NCBI RefSeq assembly: GCF_020687245.1
Contig: NZ_JAJEQG010000001.1
Span: 186,001 to 250,000, forward strand
Source of the DNA: Faecalibacterium longum CLA-AA-H243
Lineage (GTDB): Bacteria; Bacillota; Clostridia; Oscillospirales; Ruminococcaceae
Direction: 5' to 3'
Length of the DNA stretch: 64,000 bases
Position numbers and translations under genes: made by a program. This document shows, one piece after another, positions 1 to 7,875 of the stretch. The notes below the pieces were generated by a model. It made no database searches. It saw only the letters and a program-made list of their open reading frames with translations, and had not been told where the DNA came from. How positions within the stretch are numbered: the first letter of the stretch is position 1; the number at the start of each line of letters is the position of its first letter.

Positions 1-101
1 CCTCAAAGCTTTTGCAGAACGGCGACGCACTTTTCGACGATGAGGAGCTGGATGTTTTCACTCCCCACCGGCCCAAAAAGTTCCTGAATTTCTGGATGTG
101 A
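1..101 (+). CDS. C-terminal end of an unidentified protein (partial)
   Basis: An open frame enters from the left edge (codons in phase with base 3) and stops at TGA 99-101. The 32 visible residues are acidic then basic and end in KKFLNFWM. They are too short to assign a family. The reading is supported by uninterrupted codons and by a promoter for the next gene only about 70 bases downstream. It could be a chance frame, so confidence is moderate. Confidence 0.45.
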   Translation, partial: SKLLQNGDALFDDEELDVFTPHRPKKFLNFWM

Positions 102-173
102 CAGGCCTGTGAGTCCTCTATCCAGCTGAGCTTCCTCTCTATGCTGGTTTTTGTGAAAAGTCATACTTTTTCC

Positions 174-202
174 TTGACAATCCACCCGTTTCGTGGTATC
201 CT
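174..202 (+). promoter_or_regulatory. sigma-A promoter for the MATE gene
   Basis: TTGACA (174-179) and TATCCT (197-202) are separated by 17 bases. Transcription from about 209 would give a leader of roughly 240 nt before the MATE start at 447. Confidence 0.65.
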
Positions 203-366
203 ATCGCAGGCCGGTCAGAAAGGCTCTTCCCGTACTGCCCTTTCCGGCCCGCATCCCGGTGCTGTCCGGCGACGTCCCGTAACGCCGCTTTTGCGATGCA
301 CCGTATTTCTCAGCACTTCAATAAAACCCGTGTGGATTTTTACAGCATAGATGTTTGCTACTTTTC

Positions 367-411
367 GCCACACAATGGCCCGCTTCAAGCCGCCGTTGTG
401 TGGCTTTTCTT
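367..411 (+). terminator. terminator-like hairpin in the MATE leader
   Basis: GCCACACAA (367-375) pairs with TTGTGTGGC (396-404) and is followed by TTTTCTT. It lies between the promoter at 174-202 and the start codon at 447, so it could act as an attenuator of the MATE gene. It could also simply end an upstream transcript. I do not recognise a known riboswitch class in 209-366. Confidence 0.6.
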
Positions 412-446
412 GTGCGGAAATTTCAGGAAAGGAAGCTTTTGCCCCC

Positions 447-1778
447 ATGAACGATACTTTTATGAAGACGAAGCCGGTGTTCCCGCTGCTGGTGTCGATG
501 GCTCTGCCCAACGTCATCTCCATGCTGGTGAACTCGCTGTACAACATCGTGGACAGCCTCTTTGTGGCCCAGATCAACGAGCAGGCCATGACGGCCCTCT
601 CTCTCGTGTTCCCCATCCAGAACTTCGTGAACGCCGTTGCCATCGGCTTCGGCGTGGGCATCAACGCCCTCGTGGCCCTTTACCGGGGCGCAGGCGACCA
701 CGACAGGGCGGACGCCGCCGCCACCCATGGCATGGCCCTCTCGGTGCTCCACGGCATCCTCTGCACGCTGACAGCTACCGCCATCATGCCCGGCTTCCTG
801 GCCCGGTTCACCGCCGACGGCACCATCGTCTCTATGGGCGTGACCTACTCCACCATCGTCTTCCTGTTCGCTACCGTGAACATGGCCAGCCTCGCCTTTG
901 AGAAGCTCTTCCAGGCCGTGGGCCGGATGAAGCTCACCATGATCTCCCTCATCTCGGGCTGTGTCTGCAACATCCTGCTGGACCCCGTTCTCATCTTCGG
1001 CCTCGGCCCGGTGCCTGCCATGGGCATTGCAGGCGCGGCGCTGGCTACCGGCATCGGACAGGCCGCCACTCTCGTCATCTACCTCGTGGTCTACAGCACC
1101 ACCGAGTCGCCCGTCCATCTGCGCCGGAAGGCCCTGCGGCCTGACCTCTCTCTCGAAGGCCGTCTCTACGCCATCGGTGTGCCTGCCATCCTGAATCTGG
1201 CCCTGCCCTCCCTGCTGGTCACCTTCCTCAACGGCCTGCTGGCGGCCTTCTCCGAAAGCTATGTGGTGGTGCTGGGCATCTACTATAAGCTCCAGACTTT
1301 CCTCTATCTGCCCGCCAGCGGCATCGTGCAGGGAATGCGCCCCCTCGTCGGCTACAACTACGGTGCAAAAGAACACGCCCGCGTGGCAAAGCTCTACCAG
1401 CTCACCCTCGGCATGAGCGCCGTCATCATGGCGGCAGGCACCGTCATCTGTATGGCCGCTTCCGCGCCCCTCATCGGCCTGTTCTCCTCCAACCCCGAGA
1501 CCATCGCCATCGGCCAGACCGCCCTGCGCATCATCTGCCTCGGCTTTGTGGTGTCGGCGGTGTCCACCACCTCTTCCGGCGCGCTGGAAGGTCTGGGCAA
1601 GGGTGCGGCCTCGCTGGTCATCTCCCTCTGCCGGTACGTCATCTTCATCATGCCGCTGGCGTGGCTGCTCTGCCGCCAGCTCGGCCCCACCGGCGTCTGG
1701 CACGCCTTCTGGGTCACGGAAGTGCTGTCGGCTGTCATCGCCTTTGCGGTGTATCGGAAGAGCGTAATTAAGAAGTAA
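447..1778 (+). CDS. MATE family multidrug/cation antiporter
   Basis: This 443-residue inner-membrane protein has about twelve hydrophobic segments in two homologous halves. The N-terminal region has the MATE signature (NVISMLVNSLYNIVDSLFVA), and the second half contains GMRPLVGYNYGA, typical of the DinF/NorM/MepA group. Such proteins export cationic drugs or metabolites using Na+ or H+ gradients. The ATG at 447 is chosen because AGGAAAGGAAG lies about 11 bases upstream; an in-frame reading from 351 has no ribosome site. It is preceded by its own promoter and a leader hairpin, and followed by a bidirectional hairpin. The substrate cannot be told from sequence. Confidence 0.93.
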   Translation: MNDTFMKTKPVFPLLVSMALPNVISMLVNSLYNIVDSLFVAQINEQAMTALSLVFPIQNFVNAVAIGFGVGINALVALYRGAGDHDRADAAATHGMALSVLHGILCTLTATAIMPGFLARFTADGTIVSMGVTYSTIVFLFATVNMASLAFEKLFQAVGRMKLTMISLISGCVCNILLDPVLIFGLGPVPAMGIAGAALATGIGQAATLVIYLVVYSTTESPVHLRRKALRPDLSLEGRLYAIGVPAILNLALPSLLVTFLNGLLAAFSESYVVVLGIYYKLQTFLYLPASGIVQGMRPLVGYNYGAKEHARVAKLYQLTLGMSAVIMAAGTVICMAASAPLIGLFSSNPETIAIGQTALRIICLGFVVSAVSTTSSGALEGLGKGAASLVISLCRYVIFIMPLAWLLCRQLGPTGVWHAFWVTEVLSAVIAFAVYRKSVIKK

Positions 1779-1812
1779 GAGAAAGCCCGATGCATCGCAT
1801 CGGGCTTTCTCT
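1779..1812. terminator. bidirectional hairpin between MATE and Na/Pi genes
   Basis: GAGAAAGCCCGATGC (1779-1793) pairs with GCATCGGGCTTTCTC (1797-1811) between two converging genes. T-rich sequence follows in both directions. Confidence 0.8.
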
Positions 1813-1813
1813 G

Positions 1814-2794
1814 TTATCTATCTTCCGGCACCAGCGCACACACCAGCCGCACCATCCACGGCAAAAAAGGCAGCCAGAGCAGGGCGCAGCAGACGTTGAA
1901 GGCGGTGTGGGCGTTGGCGATTTGCCGGGAAATGACTTCCAGCTCCGGACCTTTGGGGGAGATAAGCTCCACCAGCCGGACAAACCAGGGCAGCAGCACC
2001 GCCGCCAGCAGACTCCCGCTGAGGTTGAAGCAGCTGTGGGCCAGTGCGGCGCGGGCGGCGTCCTTCCCCTGCCCGATGCAGGCCAGCAGGGCCGTGACCG
2101 TCGTGCCGATGTTGTCGCCCAGAAGGACCGGCACCGCCCCGGCAAGGCCCAGCATGCTGTGGATGCCGTCCGGCCCAGCCTGCCGGGCCACGTTCTGCAG
2201 CAGCGCGATGGTGGCCGAACTGCTCTGCACCACCATGGTCATGGAGAGGCCCAGCAGGATGCCCAGAAGCGGCGACTCCTTCACCCGGGTCATCCAGTCG
2301 AGAAAGACCGCCTGCCCGGCCAGCGGCTGCAAAGCCCGGCCCAAAATGTCGATGCCCTCGAAGAGCAGCCCGAAGGAGAACACCGCCTCGCCCACGGCCT
2401 GCCAGCGGGGCCTGCGGGCCGCGAAGTCGAGGAGGAAGCCCAGAAACAGCACCGGGTACACCAGCGTCTGGACATCGAAGGCGATGAGCTGTGCCGTCAT
2501 GGTGGTGCCGATGTTGATGCCGTAGATGACGGCCACCGCCCGGGGCAGTTCCAGCAGCCCGGCGCTGACGAAGCCGATGACCATCACCGTCGCCGCCGAG
2601 CTGCTTTGGAGCACTGCCGTCACGGCCAGCCCGGTGAGGACACCCAGCAGCGGCGTGGCCGTCAGCCGGGCCATAAGCCGCTTCATGGCGTCGCCCGCCG
2701 CCCGCTGCAAGGCGCGGCTCATCCTGTCCATCCCGTAGAGGAACATCGCCAGCCCGCCGAACAGTGCAAAGAGCATCTCCATCCCCTGCTCCAT
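1814..2794 (-). CDS. Na/Pi cotransporter family protein (NptA-like)
   Basis: This 326-residue membrane protein has the two inverted Na/Pi-cotransporter repeats, each marked by a QSSSA motif (LQSSSAATVMVIG in the first half, VQSSSATIALL in the second). GDNIGTT and YGINIGTT motifs follow these repeats. It probably imports phosphate with sodium. It lacks the C-terminal PhoU-like domain found in many longer YjbB-type relatives. The ATG at 2794 follows a GGGGGTG ribosome site. Its leader (2795-3040) is unusual, with a promoter, two long palindromes and an intrinsic terminator, which suggests control by attenuation or by a DNA-binding repressor. The effector is unknown. Confidence 0.88.
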   Translation of the reverse strand: MEQGMEMLFALFGGLAMFLYGMDRMSRALQRAAGDAMKRLMARLTATPLLGVLTGLAVTAVLQSSSAATVMVIGFVSAGLLELPRAVAVIYGINIGTTMTAQLIAFDVQTLVYPVLFLGFLLDFAARRPRWQAVGEAVFSFGLLFEGIDILGRALQPLAGQAVFLDWMTRVKESPLLGILLGLSMTMVVQSSSATIALLQNVARQAGPDGIHSMLGLAGAVPVLLGDNIGTTVTALLACIGQGKDAARAALAHSCFNLSGSLLAAVLLPWFVRLVELISPKGPELEVISRQIANAHTAFNVCCALLWLPFLPWMVRLVCALVPEDR

Positions 2795-2844
2795 CCGCAC
2801 ACCCCCTTGTCCGTCAGTGTATGAGGGGGCTGTCCCGGAAATGC

Positions 2845-2880
2845 AAAAAGAGGACATCCCAAAAAGTTGAGATGTCCTCC
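2845..2880 (-). terminator. intrinsic terminator in the Na/Pi leader
   Basis: Read on the minus strand, GAGGACATC pairs with GATGTCCTC (plus coordinates 2850-2858 and 2871-2879) and is followed by TTTTT (2845-2849). It lies about 50 bases before the Na/Pi start codon and after its promoter. It may attenuate that gene, or end the upstream ftsH operon. Confidence 0.7.
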
Positions 2881-2895
2881 GAGACCCGCGCGTTA

Positions 2896-3069
2896 TCTGA
2901 TAAAGTGACATTTTTCTAACGCAGCATCGTCCAAAATCTCACTTTCTCAAGGTGATAAACTGAGGCTTGCTGATAAAGTGGGTCACTTTATCAGTCAGGG
3001 TCACTTTATCAAATTGATAAAGTGACGTTTTATAATTATAGTACGTTATTTTTTGGTCACTTTCTCACA
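2896..3069. repeat. cluster of TGATAAAGTGAC repeats in direct and inverted order
   Basis: Exact or near-exact copies lie at 2898-2909, 2971-2981, 2983-2993 (inverted), 3000-3011 (inverted) and 3015-3026. Diverged copies are near 2938-2950, 2953-2964 and 3055-3069. Two pairs form back-to-back palindromes (2970-2994 and 3000-3026). The array lies just downstream of the TATAAT of the Na/Pi promoter. It could be an operator array or fold as two stable RNA hairpins. Confidence 0.8.
3035..3040 (-). promoter_or_regulatory. -10 element of a putative Na/Pi gene promoter
   Basis: TATAAT on the minus strand in an AT-rich stretch. The region 16-17 bases upstream has no good TTGACA match, so the promoter may be weak or activator-dependent. 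Confidence 0.45.
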
Positions 3070-3091
3070 TAATCTACCTCAGTAGAGCGTG

Positions 3092-3904
3092 TTACTTCAT
3101 CAGCCCCATCGTCCATGCTCGAACCAGCAGGCCCAGCAGGACGACGGCCAGCAGCACCACGGTGAGAGCGCGGCTCTGGGTGCGCTGACGCTTCTTGCGG
3201 CGGGCCGTGGTCTGCATATTTTGGCGGCTGCGGCTGTTCCGGCCAGAGGTATTCCGGCTGCGGCTGGATGTCCCCCGGCCCGAAGCGGCACGATTCCCGC
3301 CGCTCTGGCGCTTGCGGGATGTGCTGCCGCTTTTCTGGGACTTCTGACGGCGGGGCGCTTCGTCCTCAGCCTTCTTCTGAGGCTCGATGGTCTCCGACGC
3401 GCCGCAGCGAGACAGAAAGTCCTCCGCCATCCGGTAATACTTCTCGAGGTCGCCGGTAGTCAGGGCCGTTCCCTCATAGCCCGCTTCCAGCTCCTCCACG
3501 GCCTCGTTGAACCGGATCGCCGCCTGTGCGGCTGCGGTCCTGTCGGAGGCGTGGGCGGCCTCGTTGCGGGCCATCCGCACCGCGTTGCAAGCGCGGCGGG
3601 CCGCTGCCGGGTGGGGCGTATTGCCCAGCAGGTCCAGAGGCCGGGCGGCGTCCTTTTCCGGGTCCAGCAGGATGCGCATACAGAGGGTGGTATCCAGCTG
3701 CTGCCAGCCGGTGCGGCCATTCAGCTCCGGCAGGCGCTCGTAGTAGTCGGGGCTCTCCTTCTGGCGCTGGGCCAGATGCTTCATCAGGGCGTCCACGCTG
3801 TGAGCGCCGGGCTTTTCCTCCCAGTGCCAGCGCAGCAGTTTCCGGCTGATGTCGTCGCAGGCCGCTTTGATCTCGAACGCGGCCTGCAAAGCTTCGTCAG
3901 GCAT
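3092..3904 (-). CDS. HEPN-like, C-terminally membrane-anchored protein of unknown function
   Basis: This 270-residue protein has three visible parts. Residues 1-150 are mostly helical and include WQQLDTTLCMRILL and then RMARNEAAH, which fits the R-N-x3-H motif of HEPN ribonuclease-fold domains (Swt1-type). Residues 175-240 form a very basic Ser/Arg/Lys-rich linker. Residues 245-265 form one transmembrane helix close to the C-terminus, with the bulk of the protein probably cytosolic. The ATG at 3904 is preferred over 3910 because AAGGAG sits 8 bases before it. It is the last gene after tilS-hpt-ftsH, separated from its neighbour by a terminator and a short repeat. The HEPN assignment is a motif-level inference. 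Confidence 0.7.
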   Translation of the reverse strand: MPDEALQAAFEIKAACDDISRKLLRWHWEEKPGAHSVDALMKHLAQRQKESPDYYERLPELNGRTGWQQLDTTLCMRILLDPEKDAARPLDLLGNTPHPAAARRACNAVRMARNEAAHASDRTAAAQAAIRFNEAVEELEAGYEGTALTTGDLEKYYRMAEDFLSRCGASETIEPQKKAEDEAPRRQKSQKSGSTSRKRQSGGNRAASGRGTSSRSRNTSGRNSRSRQNMQTTARRKKRQRTQSRALTVVLLAVVLLGLLVRAWTMGLMK

Positions 3905-3922
3905 AATCATCTCTCCTTGTTA

Positions 3923-3987
3923 AACCTCTCCGTCACGCCTACGGCGTGCCACCTCCCGGCCATGTCTGCGAAGCAGACTGAGAGGTT
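3923..3987. repeat. short MITE-like repeat, family A (65 bp)
   Basis: The ends are AACCTCTCCGTC (3923-3934) and GACTGAGAGGTT (3976-3987), inverted repeats matching at 11 of 12 positions. The interior contains CTGCGAAGCAGACTGAG, shared with the copy ending at 23943. The 242-bp element at 29706-29947 has the same ends. Confidence 0.75.
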
Positions 3988-3991
3988 ATTC

Positions 3992-4029
3992 CTTAAATTA
4001 AAAGCGGAGGAAGCCTCTGCCTCCTCCGC
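3992..4029 (-). terminator. terminator of the zinc-ribbon protein gene
   Basis: On the minus strand GCGGAGGA pairs with TCCTCCGC (plus 4004-4011 and 4022-4029) and is followed by TTTTAATTT. It lies just past the stop of the gene at 4043-5131. Confidence 0.75.
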
Positions 4030-4042
4030 CGTACATCCTATT

Positions 4043-5131
4043 TTACATCATGAACTGAGAATACACGAAGCCGCACAGGGCGATGCCCGCACACACGATG
4101 GCGGTGATGGGCGGCACCCAGCGGATGAGCGTCTCAGCGATGCTGTCGCGGGGGTCTTCCTCTTCGCAGTCGTCCTCCTCGTCCAGCGGCTTTGCCTGCA
4201 GGCGGGACGGCGCGGCGGCGGGAGTCGAGGGTACCACACGGGTGCCGTACTTTTCCACCTCTTCGTCCGGCGCAAAGGACTTGGCCGGGCGCACCGGCTC
4301 CGGCTGGCGGGGCAGAACGCGGGTCGCCTCCTGCTCCGGGGCGCGGGTCACCACGCGGGTCGCGTCCATCTCAGCGACAGGCGCATAGCCGGGCGCAGGC
4401 TCCGCCGCCCGGGGCGGGATGATACGGGTGGCTTCCTCCTGCGCCGCCCCCACGATGCGGGTAGGCTCCTCCGCAGGCGCAGCCGGGCGTACCGGCTGGG
4501 CCGCAGGCTGCGGCTCTGGCTGGCGCACCGGGGCTTCCGGCTGCAACAGGGTGTTCAGCGCGTTCTGCAAAAGGATGCGGTCACTGCCGCACTCGGAGCA
4601 GTAGACGGTGTCCTCTTCCTTCGGGTGGAAGGCACCGCAGGCGCAGTACCAGCCGTTCTCGAAGACCTGGGGCATGAACTTCATGCCGGTGCGGTTCATC
4701 CGGGCTTCGAGGGCCTTCTGCATCTCGACGCTCAGGCGGCGGGGGGCCGGCAGGCGCACCCGCTTGATGCTCTCGAGGTGGACGACCTTATTGCCGCTGT
4801 AGACATTGCGCAGGGTAACGTCCACGCTGGTGATGGCCTTCTGGGTGACAAAGACGGCATCGTCCATGCCGAAGCTCTCGCCGGGCTTTGCGGTAAGGTC
4901 ACGGTACTCGAACTCGTCCTCACAGAGGATGACGCCGTCCACGCCCTTGCACTTGAAGTGGATCTCCAGTGCCGTCAGGGTCACGCGGGAAATGTTCTTA
5001 AAGGTCAGACAGACCGCGTGTTCGCCGCTGACTTCGCCCTTGAGCAGCTCCACGCAGACGAACTGCACCGGGCTGCCCGGGGTGTAATAGTTGGCCCGTG
5101 TCCGCGCGACCGGTTCAAAATTTTCCTCCAC
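4043..5131 (-). CDS. zinc-ribbon, C-terminally anchored protein with repeated TR[IV] motifs
   Basis: This 362-residue protein is not recognised as a named family. Residues 1-135 look like a beta-rich domain. A four-cysteine zinc ribbon follows around 164-185 (CACG ... CSECG). A Pro/Ala/Glu-rich linker carries five spaced motifs: EEPTRIV, EEATRII, MDATRVV, QEATRVL and YGTRVV. An acidic stretch (DEEDDCEEEDPRD) precedes a C-terminal transmembrane helix. The start is GTG 5131 with GGGGAG 7 bases upstream. It follows ftsH by 23 bases and is probably co-transcribed with it. The threonine repeats could be phosphorylation sites for a Ser/Thr kinase, read by FHA domains. That idea is inference only. 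Confidence 0.78.
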   Translation of the reverse strand: MEENFEPVARTRANYYTPGSPVQFVCVELLKGEVSGEHAVCLTFKNISRVTLTALEIHFKCKGVDGVILCEDEFEYRDLTAKPGESFGMDDAVFVTQKAITSVDVTLRNVYSGNKVVHLESIKRVRLPAPRRLSVEMQKALEARMNRTGMKFMPQVFENGWYCACGAFHPKEEDTVYCSECGSDRILLQNALNTLLQPEAPVRQPEPQPAAQPVRPAAPAEEPTRIVGAAQEEATRIIPPRAAEPAPGYAPVAEMDATRVVTRAPEQEATRVLPRQPEPVRPAKSFAPDEEVEKYGTRVVPSTPAAAPSRLQAKPLDEEDDCEEEDPRDSIAETLIRWVPPITAIVCAGIALCGFVYSQFMM

Positions 5132-5154
5132 AACACTCTCCCCTTTCTCTTGGT

Positions 5155-7296
5155 TTACTGGTTGGCTTCGCCTTCATCCGGCGTTTCGGGGGCCGGGGCT
5201 TCCTGCGGGGCGGCATCCACTGCCTCAGCAGGTTCGGCAGGCTCCGCAGCCTCTGCGGTCTCGGCCTGTTCCACAGGCTGGACAGCGGGCTGAGCCTCGG
5301 CGGGCTTTGCATCGGGGTCCTCACGCGGGGTCAGGGGCTCGCCTGCCATCACGGCATTGAACTCCTTCTCGTTCAGCTTCTCGCGCTCCATCAGGGCCTG
5401 TGCCAGCGCATGGAGCTGGTCGATATGCTCCGTCAGGGTGCGGCGGCAGGTCTCGTAGGCCTCGTCGATGATGTCCCGCATCTCGCTGTCGATCTCAGCA
5501 GCAGTAGTCTCGCTGTAGCCCTTGCCCTGACCGAGGTCGCGGCCCAGGAAGGTCTCCTCCTGAGAGGTGCCGTAGACCACAGGGCCAAGGCGCTCGGAGA
5601 AGCCGTACTTGGTGATCATCTGGCGGGCGATGTTCGTCGCCTGCTGCAGGTCGTTGGACGCACCGGTGGAGATGTCGTCCAGGATAAGCTGCTCGGCTAC
5701 GCGGCCGCCCAGACTGGACACGATGTCCTCGAACATCTCGCCCTTGGTGACGTAGCTGCGGTCTTTCTCGGGCAGATACATGGTGTAGCCGCCGGCCTGA
5801 CCGCGGGGGATGATGGTGATCTCATGCACACGGGGGTGGTGCTTGCAGTAGAAGCCCGCCACAGCGTGGCCTGCCTCGTGGTAGGCGGTGAGCTTTTTCT
5901 CTTCGGGGGTGACGACCCGGCTCTTCTTCTCGGGGCCGGCCATGACCTTCATGGAAGCCTCTTCGATGTCCTCCATCGTAATGGCCTTGCGGCTGCGGCG
6001 TGCAGCCAGCAGAGCGGCCTCGTTGACGAGGTTCTCGAGGTCAGCGCCCGCAAAGCCTGCGGTGCGCTGTGCGATGACCTTGAGGGAGACATCCGGGGCG
6101 AGGGGCTTGTTCTTGGTGTGGACTTTCAGGATTTCCTCGCGGCCCTTGACGTCGGGCAGGCCGACGTAGACCTGACGGTCGAAGCGGCCCGGGCGGAGCA
6201 GGGCCTTATCGAGGATGTCGGCACGGTTGGTGGCCGCCATGACGATGACGCCATCGTTGGCCTCGAAGCCGTCCATCTCGACCAGCAGCTGGTTCAGAGT
6301 CTGCTCGCGCTCGTCGTGACCGCCGCCGAGACCGGCACCGCGCTGACGGCCCACAGCATCGATCTCATCAATGAAGATGATGCAGGGCATGGTCTTTTTT
6401 GCCTTGTCGAAGAGGTCGCGCACACGGGATGCGCCGACGCCGACGTACATCTCGACGAAGTCAGAGCCGGAGATGGAGTAGAACGGCACGCCGGCCTCAC
6501 CGGCGCAGGCGCGGGCCAGCAGGGTCTTGCCGGTACCCGGAGGGCCGACGAGCAGCACGCCGTGAGGGATGCGTGCGCCCAGAGAGTTGAACTTGTCGGG
6601 GCTCTTGAGGAACTCCACGACCTCTTTCAGCTCTTCCTTCTCTTCGTCTTCACCGGCCACATCGGCAAAGGTGGCGGTCTTCTTGTTCTCGTGCTCGTCC
6701 TTGACCTTGGCTTTGCCGACATTCATGATGCCGCCGCCACCGCCGACGCCGCCCCGCATCATTGAGAACAGCAAAAAGCCGGTGCAGCCCAGCATCCCCA
6801 GATAGAAGATGATCTCCATCCAGGGGATGGTCTCCTTGAGGGAGGTGTAGTCGTAGGTCATGGGCGCGTCGGGATTCGCCGCGTCGTAGGACTCGATATA
6901 CTTGTCCACGTTCTCGATGAAAACGTAGGCATAGGGCAGTTTATAGCGGACGGTGACGGTGCCGTCGTCCTCCTGCACTGCGCCGGTGGACCCCGACGAG
7001 GAGGAGAACATCCCGCTCAGCAGACCGCCGGTAGACTGCACCGTGCTCTGGGTGGAGGAGACGTCCGGCAGGGGCAGGTCGCCTTCTTTCAGGTTCAGGG
7101 TGATGACGCTGGTGTTGCGGTCCAGCGTGAAGGCCGTGACCTGATTGTGCTCAAAGTAATGGACGACGGTGGAGTAGCTCATGGTCGAGCCGCTGGTGCT
7201 GCCCGACCCGCTGCCCATCACCGACCAGACCATCAGCACGGCGGCCAGCGCCAGTGCGAGGATGAGCGGATTGATACGAGGTCTCTTAGGTTGCAA
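5155..7296 (-). CDS. ftsH: ATP-dependent zinc metalloprotease FtsH
   Basis: This is a membrane-bound AAA+ protease that extracts and degrades misfolded membrane proteins and regulators. About 713 residues contain an N-terminal transmembrane helix, an extracytoplasmic segment, a second helix near residue 165 and a Gly-rich linker. The ATPase follows with Walker A GPPGTGKT (near 250), Walker [12 protein letters not shown] and second region of homology LLRPGRFDR. The M41 protease has the zinc site HEAGH near 473. The tail is a long Ala/Pro/Glu-rich extension. The start is a TTG: 7296 gives 9 bases after GGAG, while the TTG at 7305 abuts the ribosome site. Position after tilS and hpt is the usual Firmicutes order. 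Confidence 0.97.
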   Translation of the reverse strand: MQPKRPRINPLILALALAAVLMVWSVMGSGSGSTSGSTMSYSTVVHYFEHNQVTAFTLDRNTSVITLNLKEGDLPLPDVSSTQSTVQSTGGLLSGMFSSSSGSTGAVQEDDGTVTVRYKLPYAYVFIENVDKYIESYDAANPDAPMTYDYTSLKETIPWMEIIFYLGMLGCTGFLLFSMMRGGVGGGGGIMNVGKAKVKDEHENKKTATFADVAGEDEEKEELKEVVEFLKSPDKFNSLGARIPHGVLLVGPPGTGKTLLARACAGEAGVPFYSISGSDFVEMYVGVGASRVRDLFDKAKKTMPCIIFIDEIDAVGRQRGAGLGGGHDEREQTLNQLLVEMDGFEANDGVIVMAATNRADILDKALLRPGRFDRQVYVGLPDVKGREEILKVHTKNKPLAPDVSLKVIAQRTAGFAGADLENLVNEAALLAARRSRKAITMEDIEEASMKVMAGPEKKSRVVTPEEKKLTAYHEAGHAVAGFYCKHHPRVHEITIIPRGQAGGYTMYLPEKDRSYVTKGEMFEDIVSSLGGRVAEQLILDDISTGASNDLQQATNIARQMITKYGFSERLGPVVYGTSQEETFLGRDLGQGKGYSETTAAEIDSEMRDIIDEAYETCRRTLTEHIDQLHALAQALMEREKLNEKEFNAVMAGEPLTPREDPDAKPAEAQPAVQPVEQAETAEAAEPAEPAEAVDAAPQEAPAPETPDEGEANQ

Positions 7297-7326
7297 AAGG
7301 ATCAACTCCAGTTCTGGTTTTATTTC

Positions 7327-7875
7327 TTACTTTTCGTAGACGCTGGGTTTGAGTACGCCGATGTAGGGCAGGTTGCGGTACTTCTCGTCGTAGTCGAGGC
7401 CGTAGCCCACCACGAACTCGTCCGGCACCGCGAAGCCCTCGTAGTCCGGGGCGATGTCGGCCTTGCGGCGGCTGGGCTTGTCGAGGATGGTGCAGATCTT
7501 CACCGAGTTCGGGTTGCGCATCTTGAGCATCGGCACGAGGTTCGACAGGGTGATGCCGGTGTCGAGGATATCCTCCACGATGAGCACGTCCTTGCCGGAG
7601 AGGTCGCCGTCCAGGTCCTTGATGATCTTGACGAGGCCGGTGCTGGTGGTGTTGCCGCCGCCGTAGCTGGACACCACCATGAAGTCGATGCTGCACGGGA
7701 TGCTCACAGCGCGCATCAGGTCGGCCATAAAGACCACCGAGCCCTTGAGGATGGAGACGAGAACGAGGTTTCTGCCCTCATAGTCTTTGCTGATCTGAGC
7801 GCCCAGCTCAGCCACTTTCGCTTTCAGCTCCTCTTCCGAAACGAGGACCTTCAAAATATCGTCATTCATGCTCAT
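7327..7875 (-). CDS. hpt: hypoxanthine-guanine phosphoribosyltransferase
   Basis: This salvage enzyme makes IMP or GMP from hypoxanthine or guanine and PRPP. The 182 residues are the usual size for the family, with the PRPP-binding loop [11 protein letters not shown] and the upstream LKGSVVF and SSYGGG segments. The ATG at 7875 follows GGAGG by 9 bases and overlaps the tilS stop as ATGA, so the two genes are translationally coupled. Confidence 0.96.
   Translation of the reverse strand: MSMNDDILKVLVSEEELKAKVAELGAQISKDYEGRNLVLVSILKGSVVFMADLMRAVSIPCSIDFMVVSSYGGGNTTSTGLVKIIKDLDGDLSGKDVLIVEDILDTGITLSNLVPMLKMRNPNSVKICTILDKPSRRKADIAPDYEGFAVPDEFVVGYGLDYDEKYRNLPYIGVLKPSVYEK

Noticed and set aside
2896-3069. 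CRISPR-like array
   Set aside because: The repeats are 12 bases, occur in both directions and at irregular spacing, and no cas genes are near.
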